Below, one piece after another: positions 47,019-56,118 of a stretch of DNA of 64,000 nt. How positions within the stretch are numbered: position 1 is the first letter of the stretch; each line of letters begins with the position of its first letter. The stretch comes from Sphingobium yanoikuyae. GTDB taxonomy: Bacteria > Pseudomonadota > Alphaproteobacteria > Sphingomonadales > Sphingomonadaceae. The notes below the pieces were generated by a model. It did not search any database. It was given only the letters and a program-made list of their open reading frames with translations, and had not been told where the DNA came from. The DNA is taken from contig NZ_CP053021.1 of assembly GCF_013001025.1 (NCBI RefSeq), forward strand, positions 4,285,001 to 4,349,000, read 5' to 3'. The translations under genes and the position numbers were made by a program.

Positions 47019-47190
47019 ACGATGTTTGCAGGAAGGATCGTGAAGATGGCCTGACAGTCGATCGGCGTCTGGAAAGCCCGGGCAAAAAAATGGCACCTGT
47101 TGCCGGTTCCCTTATTGTGGCTCCAGACGTGCGGATGTCCATCTTGGCCACGGGATGCTCCCGTGAGACCGCATACGTTGACGCAGACTG
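47019..47190 (+). ncRNA. Predicted bridge RNA/seekRNA of the IS1111 element
   Basis: The region folds into a small 5' hairpin (ACGAT 47019-47023 with ATCGT 47037-47041) and two guide-bearing stem-loops. Stem-loop 1 closes by CGTCTGGA (47066-47073) with TCCAGACG (47122-47129) plus GCC/GGC, and carries an apical GGCA/TGCC hairpin. Its internal loop has CAAAAAAA (47083-47090), complementary to the right flank 47237-47244, and TCCCTT (47108-47113), identical to the left flank plus core 45876-45881. Stem-loop 2 closes by TGCGG/CCGCA with a CACGGGA/TCCCGTG apical hairpin; CATACGTT (47172-47179) repeats the right end plus core (47231-47238), and TCCAT (47138-47142) can pair with the left end ATGGG (45882-45886). 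Boundaries and strand are approximate. Confidence 0.8.
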
Positions 47191-47215
47191 ATCAGAACAC
47201 CGTAAAATCCTACTT

Positions 47216-47233
47216 GCAAACGGGGCGGGCCAT
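47216..47233 (-). repeat. Right subterminal inverted repeat of the IS
   Basis: GCAAACGGGGCGGGCCAT, partner of the repeat at 45887-45904; only three bases (ACG) separate it from the element's right end. Confidence 0.9.
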
Positions 47234-47328
47234 ACGTTTTTTTGTGCAGGCGGTCTGCCCGCCCTTCCCTATTGATCGCCATTTGCAGTATCCGACAGGA
47301 GATGCAGCCGTCCCGGAAGAACAAGAAC

Positions 47329-48351
47329 ATGCCCCGATTGGCCAAGCTGATCCTGCTGCCATGGTGGACCCTGCAGCTGGCGACCGGCGCCAAATCCTTT
47401 CTCGATAATCCGCTAATCGGTTCGTCCCGGCTCAATGCGCTGGGCCTACATGTCGGGCGCGTCAGGCTCGCCCAATGGATGACAGCCCGTCGTCGATCCC
47501 GTCTCGCCGCAAATCTTTCCGCAGCCGATCGTCATGCCTTTGATCGTGACGGTTTCATCGAGATTCGCGACTTCCTGCCGCCGGAGCAGTTTGCTGCCCT
47601 GCGCGAGCAGATTGCAGCCTATCAGGCTGTTCCACGTGAAATGGCACAGGGCCACACCATCACCCGCCGTTACGCGCTGGACGGGGCTGCACGGCGCGCC
47701 ATGCCCGCTATGGCCCGCTTTCTCGATCATCCCCGCTGGCGTGCGCTGGCGCGCTATGCCGCCGGCTTCAACGTCGAGCCGCTGATCTACATCCAGACCA
47801 TTCTCACCCATCGGCGGGACGGCGCGCCCGATCCGCAGACCCAACTGCACGCCGATACCTTCCATCCCGCGATGAAGGCCTGGCTGTTCCTGGAGGATGT
47901 CCCGGCCGAAAGCGGTCCCTTCACCTATGTGCCCGGATCGCATCGCTTGACCCCCGCGCGCGCGGCCTGGGAGAAACAGCGCAGCCTGACAGCGCGTGAT
48001 GGCGATTGCCGCCTGTCGGCGCGCGGATCGCTGCGGATCGACGAAGCGGAACTGGCCGGTCTTGGCCTCCCCCCGCCGCGCCAGTTTCCGGTCCCTGCCA
48101 ACACATTGGTGATCGCCGACACTTTCGGCTTCCATGCGCGCGGAGAAGCGGCGCAGCGTTCCACCCGCGTCGAACTCTGGGCCTATGGCCGGCGCAACCC
48201 CTTTCGTCCGCTGGTGGGGCTCGACATTTGGAGCCTGCCCGGAATCACCGAACGGCGCATCAACCTGCGCTGGGGCCTCCGCGACGCCGTGGCGCGCTGG
48301 ATCGGCCACCCCTGGCGGCCCGCCGGCATGAAAAGGCCCGCCGACGACTGA
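47329..48351 (+). CDS. Phytanoyl-CoA dioxygenase family protein
   Basis: A 340-residue Fe(II)/2-oxoglutarate-dependent dioxygenase-like protein. The iron triad is suggested by HAD (QTQLHADTFHPAMKAWLF) and a distal His in TFGFHARGEA, followed by an Arg in STRVELWAYG that would bind 2-oxoglutarate; FTYVPGSHRLTP is typical of the family. The frame opens at 47242, next to the IS end; ATG 47329 with GGAAGAA upstream is preferred over ATG 47302. A parS-like 16-mer lies within the gene. Substrate unknown. Its promoter may have been separated from older upstream sequence by the IS. Confidence 0.88.
   Translation: MPRLAKLILLPWWTLQLATGAKSFLDNPLIGSSRLNALGLHVGRVRLAQWMTARRRSRLAANLSAADRHAFDRDGFIEIRDFLPPEQFAALREQIAAYQAVPREMAQGHTITRRYALDGAARRAMPAMARFLDHPRWRALARYAAGFNVEPLIYIQTILTHRRDGAPDPQTQLHADTFHPAMKAWLFLEDVPAESGPFTYVPGSHRLTPARAAWEKQRSLTARDGDCRLSARGSLRIDEAELAGLGLPPPRQFPVPANTLVIADTFGFHARGEAAQRSTRVELWAYGRRNPFRPLVGLDIWSLPGITERRINLRWGLRDAVARWIGHPWRPAGMKRPADD
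47628..47643. other. parS-like site inside the dioxygenase gene
   Basis: TGTTCCACGTGAAATG matches the parS consensus at 13 of 16 positions, and at 14 of 16 the TGTTCCACGTGAAACA variant, whose first half-site (GTTCCACGTG) also occurs in the palindrome at 42393. Confidence 0.5.
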
Positions 48352-48364
48352 GCGTGGGCGGGCC
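48331..48364 (-). terminator. terC terminator overlapping the dioxygenase 3' end
   Basis: On the minus strand GGCCCGCC and GGCGGGCC form an 8-bp stem followed by TTTT. The T-run and one arm lie in the last codons of the convergent dioxygenase gene. Confidence 0.75.
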
Positions 48365-48390
48365 GATTGCGACAGCGTCGATCAGATCGA

Positions 48391-49110
48391 TCAGAAGAGC
48401 GTCAATATGCCCACCGACCGGTCCATGATGCCGTCATAGATCATCGAGCAGGCAACATAAACGATCACCGCCAGGCCAAGATAGGCCAGCCAGCGGAAGC
48501 GCTCGATATATTTGGCGATGATGTTCGCCGCGATGCCCATCATCGCCACCGACAGGATCAGGCCGATGATCAGGATGCCGGGATGCTCCCGCGCGGCACC
48601 GGCCACGGCCAGCACATTGTCCAGGCTCATGCTGACGTCGGCGATCGCCACCGACCAGGCGGCAGCGGCAAAGCTCTTGGCCGGGCGCACGCCCGACACA
48701 TCATCGTCGCTCGGATCGTCGGGCGTATGCGCGCCGGCATTGGGCCGCAATTCGCGCCACATCTTCCAGCTGACCCACAGCAGCAGCAGGCCGCCGGCCA
48801 GGATCAGGCCGACAATCTGCATCAATTGGCTGACCACCAGCGCAAAGCCGATGCGCAGCACCAGCGCAGCGATGATGCCGATCAGGATGACCTGCTGGCG
48901 CTGCTTGGGCGGCAGGCCGGCGGCCAGCGCGCCGACGACGATCGCATTGTCGCCCGCCAGCAGGATATCGATCATCAGCACCTGGCCAAAGGCGGCCAAG
49001 GCGCTGGGCGTCCCGATATTGCTGAAGTCGTTGACGATATGCTGCCAGATATCCGCCGGGGAACCGAGCCCCTGGGCGGCCGAAGCGGCGGTGGCGATAA
49101 GGTCGAGCAT
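48391..49110 (-). CDS. TerC family membrane protein
   Basis: A 239-residue integral membrane protein with about seven helices. The conserved acidic motifs DILLAGDNAIVVGALAAGLP and IADVSMSLDNVLAVAGAA, each with an Asp-Asn pair in the membrane, identify the TerC group, linked to tellurite resistance and more recently to manganese export during protein secretion. No tellurite gene cluster is nearby, so a housekeeping metal role is more likely. It lies downstream of rho beyond a terminator. Confidence 0.92.
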   Translation of the reverse strand: MLDLIATAASAAQGLGSPADIWQHIVNDFSNIGTPSALAAFGQVLMIDILLAGDNAIVVGALAAGLPPKQRQQVILIGIIAALVLRIGFALVVSQLMQIVGLILAGGLLLLWVSWKMWRELRPNAGAHTPDDPSDDDVSGVRPAKSFAAAAWSVAIADVSMSLDNVLAVAGAAREHPGILIIGLILSVAMMGIAANIIAKYIERFRWLAYLGLAVIVYVACSMIYDGIMDRSVGILTLF

Positions 49111-49145
49111 GACGGCCTAACGTCCCTGTATGTGAAAATGAAGAA

Positions 49146-49171
49146 AGCCGGACCATATACATGGCCCGGCT
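49146..49171 (-). terminator. Terminator after rho
   Basis: On the minus strand AGCCGGGCCAT-GTAT-ATGGTCCGGCT (11 bp, one G-U) is followed by TTCTTC, 56 bases after the rho stop. Confidence 0.8.
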
Positions 49172-49226
49172 CTCACCGCAAAATATATGGCAGGGTAGCT
49201 GCACATCCGCGCAGCCGCCGCCGCGC

Positions 49227-50483
<1,257 letters not shown>

Positions 50484-50761
50484 TGCGAGTCGGTCCGATG
50501 GAGTGAGGGATAGAATAGCCGGGTAAGAAAGGAGATTTTGCCCGGTCAATGTCTCGGGAAAGCCTCGCGCCGGACGGGCGAGGGGAATAGTCGGCGTTTA
50601 GCGAGCGCCCGGCCCTCAAGTCAAGCGAGGACATTTCCCTATTCCGCCTGAAATCATGGGCGATCCGGGGATTTTCGACAGGTGGTGCCCCATCTGCGGC
50701 GATGGACGACATATCCTGCCCCATGATATGATGAGACATAAAATATCGGAAGGATGAGGAA

Positions 50762-51727
50762 ATGCGTTATTTCCGTGCCCTGATGGCGATCGCCACGGGC
50801 GCGCTCACCGCGCTGCCACTCGCCGCGCAGGACAGCCCCCCGCTCGATCCCGATATACCCCCCACCGTCGTCCGCACCGGCCCCTCGCTCGACGACCGAG
50901 TCACCATTCCCATCAATATCGACGGCAAGGGGCCGTGGAACTTCGTGATCGACACCGGCTCGCAGCGCACGGTCATCGCCCGCGACCTGGCCGACCGGCT
51001 CGCGCTGCCCAATCGGCGGATCGTCACCATCCTCAGCATGACCGGCAAGGCGGAGGTGCCGACCGTCGCCGTGCCCCGGCTCGGCTTCGGCGCGACCACG
51101 GTGGACGATATAGAGGCGCCGGTGCTGAATGGCGAGCATCTGGGCGCCGCCGGCCTGCTCGGCCTCGACAGCCTGCATGCCAAGCGGGTGCTGCTCAATT
51201 TTCGCACCGGCCGGATGGAGATCAGCGAAAGCCGCCGCCTGCCCCCGCGCGATCCCGACGCGATCATCGTCGAGGCGCGCCGGCGCAAGGGGCAGCTGAT
51301 CCTGCTCGATTCCGACGTCAACGGGATGAAGGTGAACATCATCCTGGATACCGGCGCCAATTTCAGCGTCGGCAATCTGGCGCTGCGCGACAAGCTGGTG
51401 CGCAAGAAGCGCGCGCCCACACTGCTGCAGGCGAGCCTCATCAGCGTGACCGGCGACACGCTGACCGGCGATGTCGGGCGGCTGGATTTCGTGCGCATGG
51501 GTCGGGTCAAGCTGACCGGCGTGCCGGTGCTGTTCGCCGAGGCCAGCCCCTTTGCCGAGCTGGGCCTGGCCGACAAGCCCGCGCTGATGCTGGGGATGAA
51601 CGCGCTGCGGCTGTTCGACCGGGTGGCGATCGACTTCGGCCGGGGCAAGGTGGACTTCCTGCTGCCCGATACCGGCGCGCTCGATCCGGTCCGGTTGGCC
51701 GCCTCAGCGCCCCGTCAGGGACGCTGA
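50762..51727 (+). CDS. Exported retropepsin-like aspartic protease
   Basis: A 321-residue exported protein (signal MRYFRALMAIATGALTALPLAAQ). Two retropepsin-like halves each carry an Asp-Thr-Gly: NFVIDTGSQRTVIA near residue 64 and VNIILDTGANFSVGN near residue 200. A molecule with both catalytic DTG sites could be active as a monomer, unlike dimeric retropepsins with one site each. Related periplasmic proteins are called retropepsin-like or clan AA proteases; substrates are unknown. GGATGAGG precedes the ATG. It is divergent from rho and converges with the PBP gene. Confidence 0.88.
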   Translation: MRYFRALMAIATGALTALPLAAQDSPPLDPDIPPTVVRTGPSLDDRVTIPINIDGKGPWNFVIDTGSQRTVIARDLADRLALPNRRIVTILSMTGKAEVPTVAVPRLGFGATTVDDIEAPVLNGEHLGAAGLLGLDSLHAKRVLLNFRTGRMEISESRRLPPRDPDAIIVEARRRKGQLILLDSDVNGMKVNIILDTGANFSVGNLALRDKLVRKKRAPTLLQASLISVTGDTLTGDVGRLDFVRMGRVKLTGVPVLFAEASPFAELGLADKPALMLGMNALRLFDRVAIDFGRGKVDFLLPDTGALDPVRLAASAPRQGR

Positions 51728-51736
51728 GGCACCGGA

Positions 51737-53830
51737 TCAGGGATTATCGGGTCGCTGCTGCTGGGCCGGCTGACGCTGGCGCGGTGTGCGGCCCAGCACA
51801 TTGTCGATCCATTGCTGGTCCAGACGCGGCGGCGCCGGGCGATCGGCCGGATCGGGCTGAGCCATATCCTCGCCATCCTCCGCCTCGCTGCCGGCCGGCC
51901 GGGCACGGTCGATCGGCAGGCCATTTTCATCGACCATCATGCCGCCTTCCATGCCGTTATCCGGCTGGCCGTAATAGGCTTCCTCGTCCGGCTCCAGCTG
52001 CCATTCGGGCAGGGTGACCTGGGTCTCGAACTGCTCCACCGGCCGCTTGGCGACGGCGACCTTCATATAATCGGCGAAGGCGTGGGCCGGCGCGCGACCG
52101 CCATAGAGCGAAGGCACCGCCTTGGCGTCATCGCGACCGACCCAGACGCCGGTGGTGATGCCGCTGGAAAAGCCCAGGAACCAGCCATCCTTGCCGCTGT
52201 TGGTGGTGCCGGTCTTGCCCGCGACCGGGCGTCCGATCTGTGCCGCCTTGCCGGTGCCGGTGCTGACCGCCGTCTGCATCAGGTCGGTCATGCCCGCCGC
52301 GACCCAGGGCGCCACCAGCACGCGGCTGGTATCGTCCTGATGCTGGTAGAGCATCCGCCCGTCGGCGGTCGTCACCTTGGTGATGCCATAGGGGGTGACC
52401 GCCACGCCCTTGCGCGCGATCGAGGCGAAGGCGCGGGTCATGTCGATCAGCCGTACGTCCGACGTGCCCAGCACCATCGAGGGGTGGGTGTTGATCGGCG
52501 TGGTGATGCCGAAGCGGCGCGCCATATCGGCGACGGTCGGGAAACCGACCTCCACGCCCAGCTTCGCCGCGACCGTGTTGATCGAATAGGCAAAGGCAGT
52601 GCGGATATCGATCGCACCGGCAAAGCGACCATTGCTGTTGCGCGGGCTCCAGCCATTGATCGTCACCGGCTCATCGGTAACGCCGGTATCGGGCGTATAG
52701 CCTGCCTCCAGCGCCGCCATGTATACGAAGATCTTCCAGGCCGAACCGGGCTGACGCACGGCGGTCGTCGCGCGGTTATAGTTGGACGTCACATAGTCGA
52801 GCCCGCCGACCATGGCGCGCACCGCCCCGTCGCGGTCCAGGCTGACCAGCGCGCCCTGCATGCCGTTCGACACATTGGCCTTCACCGCGGCGGTCGCGGC
52901 ATTCTGCATGCCAAGATCGATGGTGGTATAGACTTCCAGCGGCTCATTGGGCTCGTCGATCAGCGTGTCGAGCTGCGGCAGCGCCCAGTCGGTGAAATAG
53001 CGCACGCTGTTCTGCGGCGGCTCGGGCGCCATGCGCACGCCGTCCAGATTGGCATTGGCATGATCGGTTGCGCTGATCTTGCCATTCTCCTGCATCAGGT
53101 CGAGCACCACCCCGGCGCGGCCGATCGCGGCCTCGGCATCGGCGGTGGGGGAATAGCTGGACGGCGCCTTCACCAGGCCGGCGATGATCGCCGCCTCGGG
53201 CAGGTCCAGGCTCTGCGCGGGATGGCCGAAGAATTTGCGGCTGGCAGCGTCGATGCCATAGGCCCCGCCGCCGAAATAGACTTTGTTGAGATAGAGTTCC
53301 AGGATCTGCTGCTTGGAGAATTTGCGCTCCAGCGCCATCGCCAGCACCATCTCGCGGACCTTGCGGCCCCAGCTATAGCTGTTGTTGAGGAAGATGTTGC
53401 GCGCGACCTGCTGGGTGATGGTCGACGCCCCCTGCCAGCGCCGGCCGCTGCCGCGCCGTTCCAGCGCGACCCAGGCCGCGCGTGCCATGCCGACCGGATC
53501 GACGCCGGGGTGCATGTAGAAACGGCGATCCTCGGTCGACACCATCGCATCGACCATGACCGAGGGGATCTGGTCATAGCTCAGCCAGCGGCCGAAGCTC
53601 GGCCCCAGGGAGACGATGACCGATCCGTCCGCCGCATGGACGCGGATCATCTGGCCATTGGGGGAGGATTTGAGGCTGTTATAGTCGGGCAGCGACTGCA
53701 TCGCGATGAACACGGCGACGCCGATCGCGACCAGACCGGCAAAGGCGCCGACCAGACCGATCTTTAGCCCGCGCACCAGCCATTTCTTCGCCTTGCCCGG
53801 CGCCTTCTTGCTCTTGTCAGATCGTGCCAT
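51737..53830 (-). CDS. Class A penicillin-binding protein (PBP1a type)
   Basis: A 697-residue bifunctional peptidoglycan synthase. A cytoplasmic basic start and one membrane helix (about residues 20-44) are followed by the glycosyltransferase domain with catalytic Glu100 in STEDRRFYMHPG and GASTITQQVARNIF. The transpeptidase has SxxK as RQPGSAWKIFV, SxN as FAYSINTVAAKLG and KTGTTNSGKD. The last 60 residues are acidic then Gln/Arg/Pro-rich and disordered. It polymerises and crosslinks glycan chains in the periplasm. Confidence 0.96.
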   Translation of the reverse strand: MARSDKSKKAPGKAKKWLVRGLKIGLVGAFAGLVAIGVAVFIAMQSLPDYNSLKSSPNGQMIRVHAADGSVIVSLGPSFGRWLSYDQIPSVMVDAMVSTEDRRFYMHPGVDPVGMARAAWVALERRGSGRRWQGASTITQQVARNIFLNNSYSWGRKVREMVLAMALERKFSKQQILELYLNKVYFGGGAYGIDAASRKFFGHPAQSLDLPEAAIIAGLVKAPSSYSPTADAEAAIGRAGVVLDLMQENGKISATDHANANLDGVRMAPEPPQNSVRYFTDWALPQLDTLIDEPNEPLEVYTTIDLGMQNAATAAVKANVSNGMQGALVSLDRDGAVRAMVGGLDYVTSNYNRATTAVRQPGSAWKIFVYMAALEAGYTPDTGVTDEPVTINGWSPRNSNGRFAGAIDIRTAFAYSINTVAAKLGVEVGFPTVADMARRFGITTPINTHPSMVLGTSDVRLIDMTRAFASIARKGVAVTPYGITKVTTADGRMLYQHQDDTSRVLVAPWVAAGMTDLMQTAVSTGTGKAAQIGRPVAGKTGTTNSGKDGWFLGFSSGITTGVWVGRDDAKAVPSLYGGRAPAHAFADYMKVAVAKRPVEQFETQVTLPEWQLEPDEEAYYGQPDNGMEGGMMVDENGLPIDRARPAGSEAEDGEDMAQPDPADRPAPPRLDQQWIDNVLGRTPRQRQPAQQQRPDNP

Positions 53831-53964
53831 TTGCCGCCCCGGATACGCGCTATTACCGGCCCGGACCAGCGCAAATCAGGGCGCTCGTCCGGAAAACTCC
53901 CCGGTCTGTAAGGATGATGCGGCTTTACCCGCGATGAATATTATCGGTGGAGGTCCGAACAAGC

Positions 53965-53996
53965 CGGGGCGGGCGAGTCATACTGCCCCCGCCCCG
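53965..53996. terminator. GC hairpin between msrB and the PBP gene
   Basis: CGGGGCGGG / CCCGCCCCG, 9-bp perfect stem with a 14-base loop. It lies after the msrB stop (minus strand) and has no T-run; a possible Rho-assisted terminator. Confidence 0.45.
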
Positions 53997-54020
53997 CAGC
54001 GGTCCGTCCCTCTATCGTTC

Positions 54021-54425
54021 CTATTCCGCGTCGTCGCGCGACTTGAAATCCAGCGACGCGCTGTTCATGCAGTAACGCAGGCCGTTGACGCCGGGGCCGT
54101 CAGGGAAAACATGGCCCAGATGGCCCTCGCAGGTGGCGCAGCGCACCTCGGTGCGGATCATGCCATGGCTGGCGTCGCGAATTTCCTCGACCGCGTCGAT
54201 ATCGACCGGCGCGGTGAAGCTGGGCCAGCCCGACCCGCTGTCATATTTTTCCTCGGCATCGAACAGCTCCGCGCCGCAACCGGCGCAATAATAGACGCCG
54301 TCGGCCTTGTTGCTGTTATATTTTCCGGTGAAGGCCCGTTCGGTGCCCGCTTCGCGCAGCACATGATATTGTTCGGGGGAAAGGCGCGCACGCCATTCGG
54401 CTTCGCTCAGGTCCAGCTTTTCCAT
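54021..54425 (-). CDS. msrB: Peptide-methionine (R)-S-oxide reductase
   Basis: A 134-residue MsrB that reduces methionine-R-sulfoxide in proteins. The zinc-binding CxxC pairs are in [11 protein letters not shown] and [13 protein letters not shown], and the catalytic Cys in [14 protein letters not shown]. The start [20 protein letters not shown] is typical of cytoplasmic forms. It follows holA by 43 bases on the same strand. Confidence 0.97.
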   Translation of the reverse strand: MEKLDLSEAEWRARLSPEQYHVLREAGTERAFTGKYNSNKADGVYYCAGCGAELFDAEEKYDSGSGWPSFTAPVDIDAVEEIRDASHGMIRTEVRCATCEGHLGHVFPDGPGVNGLRYCMNSASLDFKSRDDAE

Positions 54426-54468
54426 GGCCGCAATATGGCGTCCGCCGAAGCCCTTATCAAGTCCGCGA

Positions 54469-55497
54469 TCAGGCCCGCTCGCGCGCCGCCTGTCGGGCGA
54501 TCGCCAGCAGCTCGTGCCGCACCAGCAGGTCGCCCAGCCCCTTGCCGCCGCGGCTGGACCGTTCGGCCTGGGCCAGACGCTGGATGACGCGGGCGATGCC
54601 GGTCGCGTCCCACAGCCGCACCTGGCGGGTGACCAGGCCCTTCTCCTTCCAGAAGACCGCCTTGCCGGCCGATTCCACCGCCGCCTCCAGCCGGCCGCTG
54701 CTGTCGAAATCGGCGCGGATATTGGCGATCAGCATGGCGCGGGTCAGCAGCGGCCGGATCACCGACGCCATGGCCGCGCCGATCTCCGCCAGATTGTTGA
54801 GTTCCTTGTGCATCGCCCTGAGGTCGCCGCCCAGCACCGCATTGACCAGCGGCGCGGCATCGGAATCGGGATTGTTGGCCGACAGCGCATCCAGCGCCTC
54901 CGCCGTCGCCTCGCGCGGCTGTTCCGGCGCGGCGTCGAGATAGAGGACCAGCTTCTCGATCTCGATTCCCATCAGCGCCCGGTCGCCATTGGCGAGGTCG
55001 ACGATGCGGCGCGCCAGTTCCTGCGGCAGGCGCAGGCCGTTCTCGCGCGCGGTCGCCATCGCGATCTGCTCCGCCTCGCGAGCATCGGGCTGATAGGAGA
55101 TGAAGGCCATGCAGCCCTTATGGTCGAGCGCCAGCTTGACCAGCTTCGACGTCGCCTTGAGCGCGCCGGCGATCGCGATCACCGGATTGCCCGCCGCCTC
55201 CGCCTCCAGCAACGCCGTGACCGCCGGCAGCGATTCGTCGCCCATGCCGTTGATACGCACCCAGCGCTTGTCGCCGAACATGGAGAAGGATGCCGCTTCG
55301 TCCGCCAGCCGTGCCGGATCCTCGCGCAGCGTGGCCACGTCCAGGTCGACCCGCTCGGCCCCCGGCCCCATCGCCCGCTCCAGCCGCCTGGCAAGCGCCG
55401 TGCTGCCTGCCTCGTCAGGACCATGGAGCAGGAAGAAGCGGATATCCGACGGCGGCGCGTCGAGCGCCTTTTCTATCTGGCCGCGATTGGCTTTCAC
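54469..55497 (-). CDS. holA: DNA polymerase III delta subunit
   Basis: A 342-residue clamp-loader subunit that opens the sliding clamp. The N-terminal domain [20 protein letters not shown] is a degenerate AAA fold; the middle part has [14 protein letters not shown] and the C-terminal collar domain [18 protein letters not shown]. Length fits HolA. It overlaps the lptE stop by four bases, a conserved pairing in alphaproteobacteria. Confidence 0.95.
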   Translation of the reverse strand: MKANRGQIEKALDAPPSDIRFFLLHGPDEAGSTALARRLERAMGPGAERVDLDVATLREDPARLADEAASFSMFGDKRWVRINGMGDESLPAVTALLEAEAAGNPVIAIAGALKATSKLVKLALDHKGCMAFISYQPDAREAEQIAMATARENGLRLPQELARRIVDLANGDRALMGIEIEKLVLYLDAAPEQPREATAEALDALSANNPDSDAAPLVNAVLGGDLRAMHKELNNLAEIGAAMASVIRPLLTRAMLIANIRADFDSSGRLEAAVESAGKAVFWKEKGLVTRQVRLWDATGIARVIQRLAQAERSSRGGKGLGDLLVRHELLAIARQAARERA

Positions 55498-56054
55498 TGG
55501 CCGGTCGACGCCGCCGACGATGGGGCTGGCGATGGCGCCGCCTGGGCACCTTCCTTGCGCGTCGCATACAGCGCCAGGCGGGTGACAATCTGGTCGGCGA
55601 CGATCTCCGACAGCCGCTCCAGCGCCGTGTCTTCGGCCGCGATCGTCGCATATTCGCTCGACGTCGCGTTGATGCCGGCGTCCGACCCGGCGCTGTCGTC
55701 CAGCACCTGCGCACCGGTCGCTTCATCGATCAGCTGATAGCGCGCCCGCAGCGTGCGCCGCTCACGGGTGATGGCCGCGTCGGACCGCAGACCGAAACCG
55801 CTGATCTGGTCGTCCAGCTTCACCACCAGCTTGTAGCTGGGGCCGGAACCATTGCTGATCGCGCCAAGCCGGTCGTTGAGGGCGTTGCGCATCAGCCAGC
55901 CGCCCTTGCCCGCAATATCCTGCACCTCGACATGGCCCAGCCCCTGCGCCACCGCGCCATGGCTGCCGCCGCCATAGACCGGGCGCAGCCCACAGGCGGT
56001 GAGAAGAGGTGCGGTGAGAAGAGTCAGGGCGACGAGGGGAAGGATGCGCTTCAT
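55494..56054 (-). CDS. lptE: LPS-assembly lipoprotein LptE
   Basis: A 186-residue outer-membrane lipoprotein that plugs LptD for lipopolysaccharide insertion. It begins MKRILPLVALTLLTAPLLTA with lipobox LTAC directly before GLRPVYGGG, the LptE hallmark. The frame opens at 56096, but AAGGAT lies about nine bases before ATG 56054. The C-terminus is Ala/Pro/Ser-rich. It lies between leuS and holA. Confidence 0.92.
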   Translation of the reverse strand: MKRILPLVALTLLTAPLLTACGLRPVYGGGSHGAVAQGLGHVEVQDIAGKGGWLMRNALNDRLGAISNGSGPSYKLVVKLDDQISGFGLRSDAAITRERRTLRARYQLIDEATGAQVLDDSAGSDAGINATSSEYATIAAEDTALERLSEIVADQIVTRLALYATRKEGAQAAPSPAPSSAASTGQ

Positions 56055-56069
56055 GGGCATGATCCTTAT

Positions 56070-56112
56070 CCCGTCACCCCGCCCTTGTCGAACCAAAGGT
56101 CGGGGTGACGGG
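56070..56112. repeat. REP-like inverted repeat between leuS and lptE
   Basis: CCCGTCACCCCG (56070-56081) and CGGGGTGACGGG (56101-56112) form a perfect 12-bp stem with a 19-base loop. The sequence resembles dispersed intergenic palindromes of sphingomonads. Confidence 0.65.
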
Positions 56113-56118
56113 CACAGG

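Larger units (their letters stand above)
45880..47236 (+). mobile_element. IS110-family (IS1111 group) insertion sequence
   Basis: A 1357-base element with one transposase gene and a 3' non-coding region. Subterminal inverted repeats lie at 45887-45904 and 47216-47233, leaving 7 bases outside on the left and 3 on the right, the arrangement described for IS1111-group elements. There is no target duplication; a TT dinucleotide occurs at each junction (45880-45881 and 47237-47238), consistent with an IS110-type recombination core. The exact ends are inferred from the repeat offsets and the rebuilt terminator. No second copy is in this window. Confidence 0.9.
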
